Below, in pieces: positions 10,973 to 19,267 of a stretch of 64,000 bases of DNA. The DNA is from Lentisphaerota bacterium. Its GTDB lineage: Bacteria; Verrucomicrobiota; Kiritimatiellia; UBA8416; JAIOPI01. The position numbers and the translations under genes were made by a program. How positions within the stretch are numbered: the stretch's first letter is position 1; each line of letters begins with the position of its first letter. The notes beneath the pieces were generated by a model. The model ran no database searches and was not told the DNA's origin. It saw only the letters and a list, made by a program, of their open reading frames with translations. Where the stretch lies: assembly GCA_021413965.1 (NCBI GenBank), contig JAIOPI010000006.1, positions 62,001 to 126,000 on the forward strand. The letters run 5' to 3'.

Positions 10973-11035
10973 ACAGTCATAATATACCCGAGGCCGAAAG
11001 CATGGTTGTCATGGAAATGTGAAAATTTTGTCATG
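10973..11035 (-). promoter_or_regulatory. Possible promoter with OmpR/PhoB-type direct repeats upstream of the giant gene
   Basis: This AT-rich patch lies in the 209-base gap between the lipoprotein and the giant gene. TTGTCATG occurs at 11006-11013 and 11028-11035 on the plus strand, 22 bases apart, with a weaker copy (ATGTGAA) midway. The result is three 11-base units, the spacing used by PhoB/OmpR dimers. A minus-strand TATATT or TATTAT (10979-10986) could be a -10 element. The repeats point away from the giant gene, unlike classical Pho boxes, so the assignment is tentative. Confidence 0.3.
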
Positions 11036-11102
11036 AATGCGAAGAACACACCACCCCTGTCGGAGGGGATGGCGGGTGGGTGCGGCGTGCGAGGACGGCA
11101 GA

Positions 11103-11462
11103 CTACTGTCGGACCGTGGCGGCGCCTTCGGCCCCATACTGGTCCTCGACGAAGATGCCGTTATCGCCGTGCTTCTTGGTGCGCGTGTAAGAAGCCGAAT
11201 AGCCGCCTGCGGCCTGAATGCTGCCCAGCGACGGATCGGAAACCCGCCACGTCAGCGGCAGCGACAACTCGCGCAGATCGTCCTTTGACACCGTGAAGGT
11301 CTGCGTGAAATTGGTGAAACCGGAGGTGAGATCGGCGAAGGCGGGTTCTACGGTCAGTCCCTGGGTCCCCGAGCCTTCCTCGCAACCGGAGTTCAGCAAC
11401 GCGCCCCCCAGCACCAGCAGGACAAGACCGGCGGACGCGGCCAGAAACGATTTCGTATTCAT
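11103..11462 (-). CDS. Small lipoprotein with Ig-like fold
   Basis: This is a 119-residue protein. The start chosen is MNTKSF at 11462; an in-frame ATG five codons earlier is possible. The N-terminus is a typical lipoprotein signal: a basic start, a hydrophobic run (LVLLVLGGALL), then NSGC, giving Cys at the lipobox although the -3 residue is Asn rather than Leu. The rest looks like one small beta-sandwich (WRVSDPSLGSI, ending GAATVRQ), similar to bacterial Ig-like domains. It sits between the response regulator and the giant gene on the same strand and could be an envelope partner of either. Function is unknown. Confidence 0.75.
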   Translation of the reverse strand: MNTKSFLAASAGLVLLVLGGALLNSGCEEGSGTQGLTVEPAFADLTSGFTNFTQTFTVSKDDLRELSLPLTWRVSDPSLGSIQAAGGYSASYTRTKKHGDNGIFVEDQYGAEGAATVRQ

Positions 11463-11544
11463 ATCCCAAATCCTCACGCTCGCTAGCCTGACACTGGCAA
11501 AAAGCCAGCCTTGTCGTCAACGTTTATTGTCCCACGCACGGAAC

Positions 11545-12234
11545 TCACAGCAGGAACTTGTATCCCACCCCGTGCACCGTGAGAATGTGCTTCGGATCGT
11601 GTGCATCGCGCTCGATCTTCGACCTCAAGTTGGAAACGAAACTGTCGAGGGATCGCTGCGTTCCATAGTACTCGGTGCCCCAGACGTCGTTCATGACCAC
11701 CTCGCGCGACAGCGCCTTGCCCGCGTTGCGGCAAAAATACGCCAGCAGCTCAAACTCCGTGCGCGTCAAGGTCAGCGCCTTGCCTGACCGCGTGAGGATC
11801 CGGGACTCGGTATCCAGCCGGCAATCGCTAAAGACATACTCGTGCGGCTCGTCCGCCCGTTCGCGCCCGCGCATCAGGACCGCCCGCACGCGTGCGAGCA
11901 GTTCCTTGACGCTGAAAGGCTTCGTGACATAGTCGTCGGCGCCCATCTCAAAACCGTGCAACTTGTCGAACTCATCCTGGCGCGCCGTGAGCATGATGAT
12001 GGGCATGTGCGCCCCCCCATCGCGCAACTTGCGACACACGTCGTACCCGCTCATGCCCGGCAGCATGATGTCCAGCAGGATTAAGTCGGGGTGACTCGTC
12101 AGTCCCAGGCGCAGCGCCTCGGGTCCATCCTCCGCGGTCTGGACGTCGTAGCCCGCAAACTTCAGGTTCTCCTCCAGGCCGAGCTTGATGGCTTTCTCGT
12201 CCTCGACCACCAGCACACGCTTCTTGTCATTCAT
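11545..12234 (-). CDS. OmpR/PhoB-family response regulator
   Basis: This 229-residue protein starts at MNDKKR (12234), where its ATG overlaps the stop of the upstream kinase gene as ATGA. The receiver domain (1-120) has the acidic pair E11/D12, phosphoacceptor D55 in LILLDIML, switch T83 and K105 in VTKPF. The C-terminal winged helix (about 130-229) carries LTRTEFELL and ends HGVGYKFLL, typical of OmpR/PhoB DNA-binding domains. The coupled histidine kinase is almost certainly its partner. Targets are not shown by sequence; the lipoprotein and the giant gene immediately downstream are the natural candidates. The family assignment is secure, but a phosphate-specific role is not supported. Confidence 0.95.
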   Translation of the reverse strand: MNDKKRVLVVEDEKAIKLGLEENLKFAGYDVQTAEDGPEALRLGLTSHPDLILLDIMLPGMSGYDVCRKLRDGGAHMPIIMLTARQDEFDKLHGFEMGADDYVTKPFSVKELLARVRAVLMRGRERADEPHEYVFSDCRLDTESRILTRSGKALTLTRTEFELLAYFCRNAGKALSREVVMNDVWGTEYYGTQRSLDSFVSNLRSKIERDAHDPKHILTVHGVGYKFLL

Positions 12235-13931
12235 ACCGCCCCCTCCTCCGCCGGCAGGTACAGCGTAAACGTGGTTCCAACGCCCGGCGCGCTGTGCAGG
12301 GCAATCCAGCCGCCGTGCCCGTCCATGACGTGCTTGCACACCGACAGGCCGAGCCCCACACCGGACACATTCTCATCGCGAGCTTCGGGCACCCGGTAGA
12401 ACCGGTGAAAGATCCGCCGCTGGTGCCGGCGGGGAATGCCGCTTCCAAAATCGCGGACGCTCAGCACCGCCCACGTACGACGGGGCCAGCCCAGCCTCCG
12501 CCGCCGGTCCTGCCGGAACAGGTGAATCTCGATGCGCGGCGAGGTGGCCACGCCCCCGGCGCCCCCTGCCGCGGCTGCGCTCCTCTTACCATACTTCACG
12601 GCATTGTCGAGCAGGTTGAGCACGACCTGGCTGAAGGCGGCCGGGTCCAGCTTCACCGGAGGAATGGAGTCGGCGACCTCAAACCGGATATCGGGCCGCG
12701 ACGGGCTCGCACCGGGGTTCTCGCCATCGCCCGTCACGTAACGAGTCAAGAACGCGTCTACAACCTTCTGCACCGCATCCTTCAGGTCGGCCGGCCGCAG
12801 GTGGTACTGCATGGCATCCTGGCCGAACCGGAACAGGAAGAGCACGCGCTCGGTGAGTTGGCTCAGCCGCTCACACTCCTCCACAATGATGCGCAGGAAT
12901 TCACGCTGGCGCGCCGGGTCGGGCACGTGGCCGAGATACATGCTTTCCGCAAGAATCCTCATCGATGCGATGGGCGTGCGCAGATCATGCGAAACGCCCA
13001 GCGCCACATCGCTGCCGGAGCGTGCGCGATTGATCTCCGCACGCGCCTCTCCGAGCAGCAGGCCGGCACCGCCCAGGATGCCCAGCGCCAGCATGACGAT
13101 GCCCCACCGATAGAGTTGGCTGCGCACCGCCACGGTCCGCCGAATCTCGTCGGGATTGTCGCTGTAGGCGGCAATGCGGATGGCATCCAGGGGGGGATCG
13201 AGCGCCTGCTGGGCGCGGGGCAGGACATCGGGGCCCGGGCGCGTCATCCCGACTTCCTGTCTCTGCCCCAGGGAATCCTCGACCAGAACGTGGCCGGGTT
13301 CTGTTCCGCCCCCGGGGAGGATCTTCAACCCATCGCCTTCGGCGCCCAGCAGGATCCCCCCGCCTTCCGTCGCCCGCAGGCTCGACACCAGCAGGTTACC
13401 GAACGCCCCGGGTGCGATTTCATAGCCCACGTAAAGGCCTTGCCGGTTCTCCATCGCCCCGAAGAGAAGCATCGAGCCGTTCAACCGGATGCCGAACGGC
13501 GTCCCGTCCGTTGCCGCGGAGCCGGCCGTCAGCCCGCGCAGCACGGCAAGCAGCGCTTCCCGGCGATGCACGTCGTCCACATCCACGGCAGGCTCGGCGG
13601 GCCACATGAAGCCCCAGGGATTCATGTAGAGGTAGACGCGCTGGACGAGCGCGCGTGAATGCTCGAGCCGCACCGCCATGGTGCGCACGTCGCGAAGATC
13701 GCCCCCGGCCGCCACGGCGTCGGCCATGGCATTACGCACCTGGTCCAGTTCGCCTTGCAGCCGGCCCTGCATGAGCGCCGTGACGGTGCGCACGGCCTTG
13801 TCGGCTCGTTCGTCGATATGGCGCTGGGCGATGATTTCGTCCTGCTGCAAGCTGCGCGCGGCCACCAGCGTCAGGAGCGCGGTGGAGAAGATGACCAACC
13901 CGAGGAGCGCCAGTGTGAGCCTGGACTTCAT
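12231..13931 (-). CDS. Membrane sensor histidine kinase
   Basis: This is a 566-residue protein. The start is the ATG of MKSRLT at 13931; a GTG four codons upstream is also in frame. An N-terminal transmembrane helix, an extracytoplasmic sensor region of about 240 residues and a second helix (WGIVMLALGILGGAGLLL) precede the cytoplasmic catalytic part. H-box SHDLRTP places the phosphorylated His near residue 313; then come N-box NLLDNAVKYG (about 442), G1 DFGSGIP, F-box FHRFYRV and G2 GVGLGLSVCK (about 523). No sensor fold was recognised and no separate HAMP domain is obvious. It is translationally coupled to the response regulator. What it senses is unknown; its position between an export module and a giant surface protein suggests an envelope signal. 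Confidence 0.94.
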   Translation of the reverse strand: MKSRLTLALLGLVIFSTALLTLVAARSLQQDEIIAQRHIDERADKAVRTVTALMQGRLQGELDQVRNAMADAVAAGGDLRDVRTMAVRLEHSRALVQRVYLYMNPWGFMWPAEPAVDVDDVHRREALLAVLRGLTAGSAATDGTPFGIRLNGSMLLFGAMENRQGLYVGYEIAPGAFGNLLVSSLRATEGGGILLGAEGDGLKILPGGGTEPGHVLVEDSLGQRQEVGMTRPGPDVLPRAQQALDPPLDAIRIAAYSDNPDEIRRTVAVRSQLYRWGIVMLALGILGGAGLLLGEARAEINRARSGSDVALGVSHDLRTPIASMRILAESMYLGHVPDPARQREFLRIIVEECERLSQLTERVLFLFRFGQDAMQYHLRPADLKDAVQKVVDAFLTRYVTGDGENPGASPSRPDIRFEVADSIPPVKLDPAAFSQVVLNLLDNAVKYGKRSAAAAGGAGGVATSPRIEIHLFRQDRRRRLGWPRRTWAVLSVRDFGSGIPRRHQRRIFHRFYRVPEARDENVSGVGLGLSVCKHVMDGHGGWIALHSAPGVGTTFTLYLPAEEGAV

Positions 13932-14057
13932 ACGACACGGCACGGGGCGAAGCGGCGGTGCGCGGCCAATTTCGCCGCGGGTCGGAACCCTGTGCCCCCC
14001 CCCGCCGGCCGCTTTCAGATTTCCGGCGGTGACGACGCCCGCGACAAGACCAAGGGA

Positions 14058-15461
14058 CTAGTTGATCTCAAGCTGCATGATCCAGCTCTTGACCTCGTCC
14101 ACGTCATCCGCGCTGGGTGCCAGCTTGAGGTACGCGCGGTAGTGCATGACGGCCTTGCGCTTGTCGCCGAGCACGTCCTCGTAGAGAATGCCCAGGTTGT
14201 AGTGGGAGCCCGCATCTGTCGGATCGACGCGCAGCGCGCTCAGGTAAGCCTGCTCGGCGTCCTGGTAGCGCGCCTCCTTGGAGTAAACGGCCGCCATGTT
14301 GTAGTAGAGGTCGCGCTGCTCTTTCTTGCTCACCTGCTTGACTTCTTCGCGTGTCTTCTCCATCAAGGCATTCATGCGCTCGGCCTTGATCAGGCGTTGT
14401 TCGCGCTTCTCCATTTCAAGCCGAAGAGATTCCAGATCGCGGTCCTTGGTCACCAGGTCACGATCCTTGATACCCACCGAATCGCGCAGGGCCGCCAGTT
14501 CCTTCTCCATCGCCGGCACGCGTTGCACGAGCTTGTCGATGGTGCCCTGCAGCTTCGCGTTCTCGGCGTTGGCCTGATCCAGTTCGGACTTGAGCTTGGA
14601 TTCACGCTGCACCGCGTCGTTGCTCACGGTCAGCGCCGACGCCTGGAGTTGCTGCTTGAGTGACGCATTCTCCTGCTCCAGGGCGCGGTACAGATCGGAG
14701 CCCGGCTGGGGCGCCTCGCCGCTGCCCGCACCGCCGGTGGCCGGCGTCGCCGCCAGCTGCATGCGCAGGGCCTCCACTTCCGCGGCCAACGTCTCTTTCT
14801 CGGCTCGCACCTGGGCCAGCGCCGCCGTATCGGCCGAGGCCTCGCCGCCGCCCGCCCCGCCCTGCCGCAACTGCTGGATCACCGCCACGGAATCCGAAAC
14901 CTGGCGTTCCATATCCCGCAGCTCGTTCTCAAGGCGCTGCTTATCAGCCAGGCTATCCTGGGCGCGCTGCTCCATATCGGCAATTTCACGACGCAGGCTG
15001 ACGTTGTCTCGCAGAAGTTCTTCGTAGGCCGCCACTTTGATACCCTGCCGAGAGGACGGGACCTGCTCGGCAGCCCCACCCAGGCGGGTGCCGCCATCGT
15101 CCGGCTCGTCCATCATGGGCTCGCCGCCCGGCTCCGTGCTCGGACCATCTCCCGGACCAGACTGCATCAAAGAAAGATCCTGCTCGTTCTCCTGGAGAGA
15201 CCAGCCGTCGGCGGTGGCCCCGGACTCCGGTGTGGCGGGAGCCGTATCGGTGCCGGCCGAGGCCCAGTCGGCTCCTGGTGGCGCGGTGGTGACATCCTGC
15301 GACGCGGCGCCCGAATCTGCCGGTTGCTCCGCGGGCGCGGCGCCGGCATTGTCAAACGGCCAGTCGCCGGCAGCCGTTTGGGCACGCGCCAGCGACACAC
15401 CGCCCAGCACGAACGCCAGAACCGCCAACCGCTTCAGGAAACTGTGATCCACCATGTGCAT
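14058..15461 (-). CDS. Exported coiled-coil protein with C-terminal TPR repeats
   Basis: This is a 467-residue protein. The start at 15461 (MHMVDHS) follows GGCGAGG at a good distance and avoids overlapping the secretin gene upstream. A signal peptide (LAVLAFVLGGVSLARA, then Q) precedes a low-complexity Pro/Ala/Asp-rich segment to about residue 160. A long heptad-rich coiled coil (about 165-385) follows, with repeated LRREIADME-type helices, then two or three TPRs at the C-terminus (YYNMAAVYSKEARYQDAEQAY; SHYNLGILYED). It lies 76 bases downstream of the secretin gene in the same order and probably belongs to that export module as a periplasmic scaffold or pilotin-like factor. That role is inferred from position. 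Confidence 0.85.
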   Translation of the reverse strand: MHMVDHSFLKRLAVLAFVLGGVSLARAQTAAGDWPFDNAGAAPAEQPADSGAASQDVTTAPPGADWASAGTDTAPATPESGATADGWSLQENEQDLSLMQSGPGDGPSTEPGGEPMMDEPDDGGTRLGGAAEQVPSSRQGIKVAAYEELLRDNVSLRREIADMEQRAQDSLADKQRLENELRDMERQVSDSVAVIQQLRQGGAGGGEASADTAALAQVRAEKETLAAEVEALRMQLAATPATGGAGSGEAPQPGSDLYRALEQENASLKQQLQASALTVSNDAVQRESKLKSELDQANAENAKLQGTIDKLVQRVPAMEKELAALRDSVGIKDRDLVTKDRDLESLRLEMEKREQRLIKAERMNALMEKTREEVKQVSKKEQRDLYYNMAAVYSKEARYQDAEQAYLSALRVDPTDAGSHYNLGILYEDVLGDKRKAVMHYRAYLKLAPSADDVDEVKSWIMQLEIN

Positions 15462-15537
15462 CGCTACCTCGCCGACCTTGTCCAGTCGTGGAATGTTCCG
15501 CCGCATCGGTGGCGACCTGCCGCCGCCCGCGCCGGGT

Positions 15538-17292
15538 TCAGCGGACCGGTTTGAATGTCTTCGCCGCGGATTCCGGGGCGCCAGCCGCACGCAGCGGCTT
15601 CGGACGCTTCTTCATGTCCTTCATGCGCAGCACCGGCTCAGCACCGCTCATTTCGCGCGGCGTCAGGAAGACCACCAGCTCCCGGTTGTCCGTTTCGTTG
15701 GAGGTCGTGCGGAACAGGAACCCCAACAGCGGAATACGACCGAGCACGGGCACGCGCTGCTCCACGTTCTGCTCCCCGTTCTGAATCATGCCCGCGATGA
15801 TAATCGTCTCGCCGTCTTTGATCATCACCGTGGTCTCTGAATACTGCTTCTTCACGACGGGGATCTGGCGGAAGGCCTGATAGTCATAGGAGGCTGAACT
15901 GACTTCAGGCCGGATCGCCATTTGGATGAAGCCATCGTCACCAATCTGGGGCGTGACCGTCAAAATCACGCCGACTTCGATGAACTTGATGGTTTCACCC
16001 ACGAAGTTTGTGTCGCTGCCGGTAATTTCGGCACTGGTCTCCGCATACGGCGTGTCCTGAACAACCTTGATCGACGCTTCCTCGCCATCGATCACGGCCA
16101 CATGCGGATTCGACAGCAGTTTCGTGTCGCCCACAATCTTGAGCGCATCGACCATGGCTTCGAGATCGCTGCCATCGGCCATGATGGTGCGGTACGTGAG
16201 CGAGCCGATGCCCGGGTTATCAGGCCCGAAGGTCGGGCTGCGCACGGCAGCCGACAGCGCCGAGCGGGGATCGAGGGATTCGTAGAAGGTGTTCCAGTTC
16301 ACCCCCATCTGGTATTTGTCCGACAGCGAAATCTCCATGATCTTGGCTTCGATGAAAACCTGCTTCGGACGCTTGTCGAACAGCGCCACCATGTCGGTGA
16401 TCCGCTTCATGTTGTGCGCCAGATCCGTCACGATCATGGTCTTCGTCCGCGGATCCGCCTGAACGGATCCCACGTTGGGCGTCAGCAGTTTTTCAACCGC
16501 CTTCTCCAAGGTGTCCACCGAGGCATGGCTGATCTGGTACGTCTGGGTCTCCGTGGGAATCACGCGGGACACGGTCGAGATGTCCGCCTTGTCGATGACC
16601 GAGCGCATCTCTGCGATTTTAGCCGGGGCATCGATCAGGATCAGCGTGCCGGTGAGCGGATCCGCCACGACGGTGCCGATCTCGCTCTTGATCGAGCCCA
16701 GCATGCCCGCCACGCGCGTCGCGTCGGCATACTTGAGTTCCACGATGCGCACCTGCTTCTGGTCGTAGAAGCTGACCCCGTGCGTGTTCTGATACTCCAG
16801 GTCCGTCATGATCGAGATGATGTCGCCCTTGACTTCGTACGCCAGATTGTTGACCGACAGCACGACTTCCAGGGCGTCGCCCACGGTCACGTCTTCGAAT
16901 TTGAGCTTGGTGGCGAGCCCGGCGACGCCGTTCCCGATGACGATATTGTTCAAGCCGCCGCGATAGGCGAGGAACTCGATCAACTGGACCACATCCCACG
17001 GCTCGATCGATTTCAGGTTGACCCGATTCTCGAGTCCAGGAAGATTGAAGTCCCGCAATCGGCGTGGCGCAGCACGCAGGTTTGGTCCGGCAGAGTCGAG
17101 CGTCGCCTGCCACGTGGGCGTGATGGCGTCAGGAATATGGGCTGGTTCCGCGGTGGACACCGCAGCCGCATCGGTCACGGGACCTGCCTCAGCTTGCATG
17201 TCAACCTGCGCGACCACCGGAATCAACGCCACGACCCCGAACAGGATGACGGCGAGGACCCATCCTCTCGCTTGCGTCCGACAACAGTTCAT
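15538..17292 (-). CDS. Secretin (GspD/PilQ-type outer-membrane channel)
   Basis: This is a 584-residue protein with an N-terminal signal (VLAVILFGVVALIPVVAQ). An STN/N0-like domain lies at about 85-165 (VTVGDALEVVLSVNNLAY). Two N-domains follow (VRIVELKYADATRVAGML; TYQISHASVDTLEKAVEKLL), the second ending in VFIEAKIMEI. The C-terminal secretin domain carries the diagnostic VPVLGRIPLLGFLFR. It is slightly shorter than classical GspD. The neighbours are a GspC/PilP-like protein and an ExeA-like ATPase upstream and an exported TPR protein downstream. No assembly ATPase, inner-membrane platform or pseudopilin genes are adjacent, so whether it serves type II secretion, type IV pili or polysaccharide export cannot be decided here. 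Confidence 0.95.
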   Translation of the reverse strand: MNCCRTQARGWVLAVILFGVVALIPVVAQVDMQAEAGPVTDAAAVSTAEPAHIPDAITPTWQATLDSAGPNLRAAPRRLRDFNLPGLENRVNLKSIEPWDVVQLIEFLAYRGGLNNIVIGNGVAGLATKLKFEDVTVGDALEVVLSVNNLAYEVKGDIISIMTDLEYQNTHGVSFYDQKQVRIVELKYADATRVAGMLGSIKSEIGTVVADPLTGTLILIDAPAKIAEMRSVIDKADISTVSRVIPTETQTYQISHASVDTLEKAVEKLLTPNVGSVQADPRTKTMIVTDLAHNMKRITDMVALFDKRPKQVFIEAKIMEISLSDKYQMGVNWNTFYESLDPRSALSAAVRSPTFGPDNPGIGSLTYRTIMADGSDLEAMVDALKIVGDTKLLSNPHVAVIDGEEASIKVVQDTPYAETSAEITGSDTNFVGETIKFIEVGVILTVTPQIGDDGFIQMAIRPEVSSASYDYQAFRQIPVVKKQYSETTVMIKDGETIIIAGMIQNGEQNVEQRVPVLGRIPLLGFLFRTTSNETDNRELVVFLTPREMSGAEPVLRMKDMKKRPKPLRAAGAPESAAKTFKPVR

Positions 17293-17329
17293 GCCGTTCT
17301 CCGCTCTTCGTTGGGCCGCCGTGGCCGCC

Positions 17330-18187
17330 TTATTTCACCACGGACTGCTCGTTCCCGCTCTCGAAAACCACGCTGTCGCTACGAATTTCTTTAACAGTCC
17401 ACGACTGACCGTCCGCCGCGACCGTATCGCCCACCTTCAGGAACATCATCTTGTTGAGATTCTTGTCCATCACGATGGCTTCCTGCTCGTCGGTGTGCGC
17501 AATTTGCGAAATGCCCATCAACGCGCAGTATGCGCTGGGTGGCGGGGCTTTTTGCGCTTGCGCCTGGTTGGTGGCCGTCACCACGGTTGCCACGGCAAAG
17601 AGCGCCCGCTGGTCCAAGGCATCTATCAATTCATCCAGGGATGGCAATTCCATCTGGGCTGGTCCACGGCCGAAGTCGGGCATGCTTACGCCACCCACGT
17701 GGTCCACCGTCTCGCCGACTTTGACGTTGGCCCAAATCTCATGGCCGGTTAAGAGAAGCACAATCAGAATGACCCCGGCAAGCACTATATTCAAGGTTCG
17801 AACGCTCAGATCGGTGCCTGAAGGAGCGCGTTTGGGCACGCCGACGGCCTTCGACGGGGCCATGGCTTTGGCCTTGGATTCGGCCTTGGCCGGTGTTTTT
17901 CCCGCCGGTTTCGCGGCTGGCTTGGCCGGTTCAGCGGGTGCAAGTGCTGCCGCTTTGGCCAGTTTCAGGCGCTGTTTGTCGTCAGCAGCCGGCGCGCCTG
18001 ACGTCGAGACTTCGCCGGCGGCGGTCGCAACCTCCCCAACGGCCGCCGTGGTGGTGGCCGATGAACCGGAGGCGCCGCCACTGGGTGGGGTGGCCGTGGC
18101 GGTGACCTTGCGCTTGGGCCCGCCCCCCTGAATAACCCTCAGCAGCTTCTCTTCCGGCGAAAGTTGATCGTCCTTCTTGTCCGCCAT
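17330..18187 (-). CDS. Bitopic GspC/PilP-like inner-membrane protein
   Basis: This is a 285-residue protein. The N-terminal 120 residues are cytoplasmic and low complexity (Ala/Lys/Pro/Thr-rich, with PAAKPAGKTPAKAESKAKA). One transmembrane helix follows (TLNIVLAGVILIVLLLTG, about 130-148), then a periplasmic part ending in a small beta domain with EAIVMDKNLNKMMFLKVGDTV and WTVKEIRSDSVVFE. That last fold, a short KVGD turn followed by a SVVFE-type strand, is typical of GspC HR and PilP domains, which contact the secretin N-domains. It lies 37 bases upstream of the secretin gene. Assignment to GspC rather than PilP is uncertain, but the linker role between inner membrane and secretin is well supported by fold and context. 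Confidence 0.75.
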   Translation of the reverse strand: MADKKDDQLSPEEKLLRVIQGGGPKRKVTATATPPSGGASGSSATTTAAVGEVATAAGEVSTSGAPAADDKQRLKLAKAAALAPAEPAKPAAKPAGKTPAKAESKAKAMAPSKAVGVPKRAPSGTDLSVRTLNIVLAGVILIVLLLTGHEIWANVKVGETVDHVGGVSMPDFGRGPAQMELPSLDELIDALDQRALFAVATVVTATNQAQAQKAPPPSAYCALMGISQIAHTDEQEAIVMDKNLNKMMFLKVGDTVAADGQSWTVKEIRSDSVVFESGNEQSVVK

Positions 18188-18270
18188 GCCATACCGTCCG
18201 TATTAGCCGGGGGTTCTGGGTCCAAGGGAGCCCCGCACGTGCGCTACCGTAAAGCTTACGCCCGCCGTCG

Positions 18271-19173
18271 TCAACCTTGCGTATCGAGTCGTCCGCCCCC
18301 GCCCGGCCCGAACGCCACCGCCGCCCCGGGTTCACCCGACAACCGGCTGTCGGTCGGCTTGACCTCCCCCGCGATCAACCGGTCCACCAACGCCTCGTCC
18401 ACAACCGCGCGATCATACATGACCAGCCCTTCGAGCGAATGATGGCAGAACTGGGCCAGTTTCCGTGGGTACCCCTGGGTGTGCTCCCAGATCCGGCGGA
18501 CGGCCTCGTTGGTAAAGAGCGACGTCCCCCCCTGGTAGCCCGCCTGCTGCAGCCGGAAGTCCAGCATCTCCTTGACCTCGTCCACATCGAGCGGGTTGAG
18601 AACGTACTTCATGGCGATCCGGTCCCAGAAGTTCTCCATGCGGCTGATGCGCGGCAGCAGTTCCATCTGCCCCACCAGCACCAACTGGAGCATCTTGTAC
18701 TCGTTCGTCTCGTAGTTAAGGAGAATGCGAAGCGTTTCCAGCACGAATTCAGGCAGGATCTGCGCTTCATCCACGAGCAGCACGACCGTCTTGTTCTCTT
18801 CCACGCCGCAGTGGAACAAATGGCGTTCGATCGCCTCCATGTAATCCAACGCCGTTGCGCGCGAGGACACCTCCAAATGGAACAAGGTCGCCAGCCGTGA
18901 CAGGAATTGCTTCTCCGTCTGGAAATAGGGATTGAGGATCATGTGGAAGAGCACGTCTTCCTCATCCTTGAGCAGCGTGGCAAACTTCCGGCTCAGGGTG
19001 GTCTTGCCGGTCCCGACATCGCCCAGAATGACGCACAGCCCGCGGCGGAGCGCGATGGCGATCTGCAGCCGGCACAGCGCCGCCTTGTGCTCCTTTGAAA
19101 GGAAGAAGAACGACGGGTCAGGACTGGTGGAAAAAGGCTCCTTCTCAAGACCAAGAAGGTTGAAGTAACTCAT
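18271..19173 (-). CDS. ExeA/GspA-type AAA ATPase
   Basis: This is a 300-residue protein. It opens with the family signature FNLLGLEKEPFSTSPDPSF (residues 4-22). Walker A is GDVGTGKTT (51-59, Lys57) and Walker B ends in LLVDEAQ (Asp135-Glu136). A sensor region LQLVLVGQMEL and a C-terminal helical lid (GYPRKLAQFCHHSLEGLV) follow. This matches ExeA/GspA and the related ATPases found beside exosortase/PEP-CTERM polysaccharide loci. Unlike Aeromonas ExeA it stops after the ATPase part and has no peptidoglycan-binding domain. It starts the export module (ATPase, GspC-like, secretin, TPR). No exosortase is visible, so a link to PEP-CTERM sorting is not claimed. Confidence 0.9.
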   Translation of the reverse strand: MSYFNLLGLEKEPFSTSPDPSFFFLSKEHKAALCRLQIAIALRRGLCVILGDVGTGKTTLSRKFATLLKDEEDVLFHMILNPYFQTEKQFLSRLATLFHLEVSSRATALDYMEAIERHLFHCGVEENKTVVLLVDEAQILPEFVLETLRILLNYETNEYKMLQLVLVGQMELLPRISRMENFWDRIAMKYVLNPLDVDEVKEMLDFRLQQAGYQGGTSLFTNEAVRRIWEHTQGYPRKLAQFCHHSLEGLVMYDRAVVDEALVDRLIAGEVKPTDSRLSGEPGAAVAFGPGGGGRLDTQG

Positions 19174-19267
19174 TGGCGGCTCCCCTGCCCACCATTACGC
19201 ATGTTGCGCGGCCAGAAGCGGAGAGTATCGCCGAGCACCCCGGGTGACGTCAATGCGGAAGGCTCGG

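Noticed and set aside
13995-14003. Poly-C tracts at 13995, 23130, 23318 and 60713 as phase-variation switches
   Set aside because: Runs of 8-9 Cs are expected several times by chance at this base composition; there is no evidence of length variation.
14004-14047. Intrinsic terminator after the TPR gene
   Set aside because: CCGCCGG/CCGGCGG can pair, but the loop is 14 bases and a G-run rather than a T-run follows on the transcribed strand.
18271-19173. PEP-CTERM/exosortase system
   Set aside because: The ATPase resembles those found in such loci, but no exosortase, PrsK/PrsR set or PEP-CTERM tail is seen in the window.
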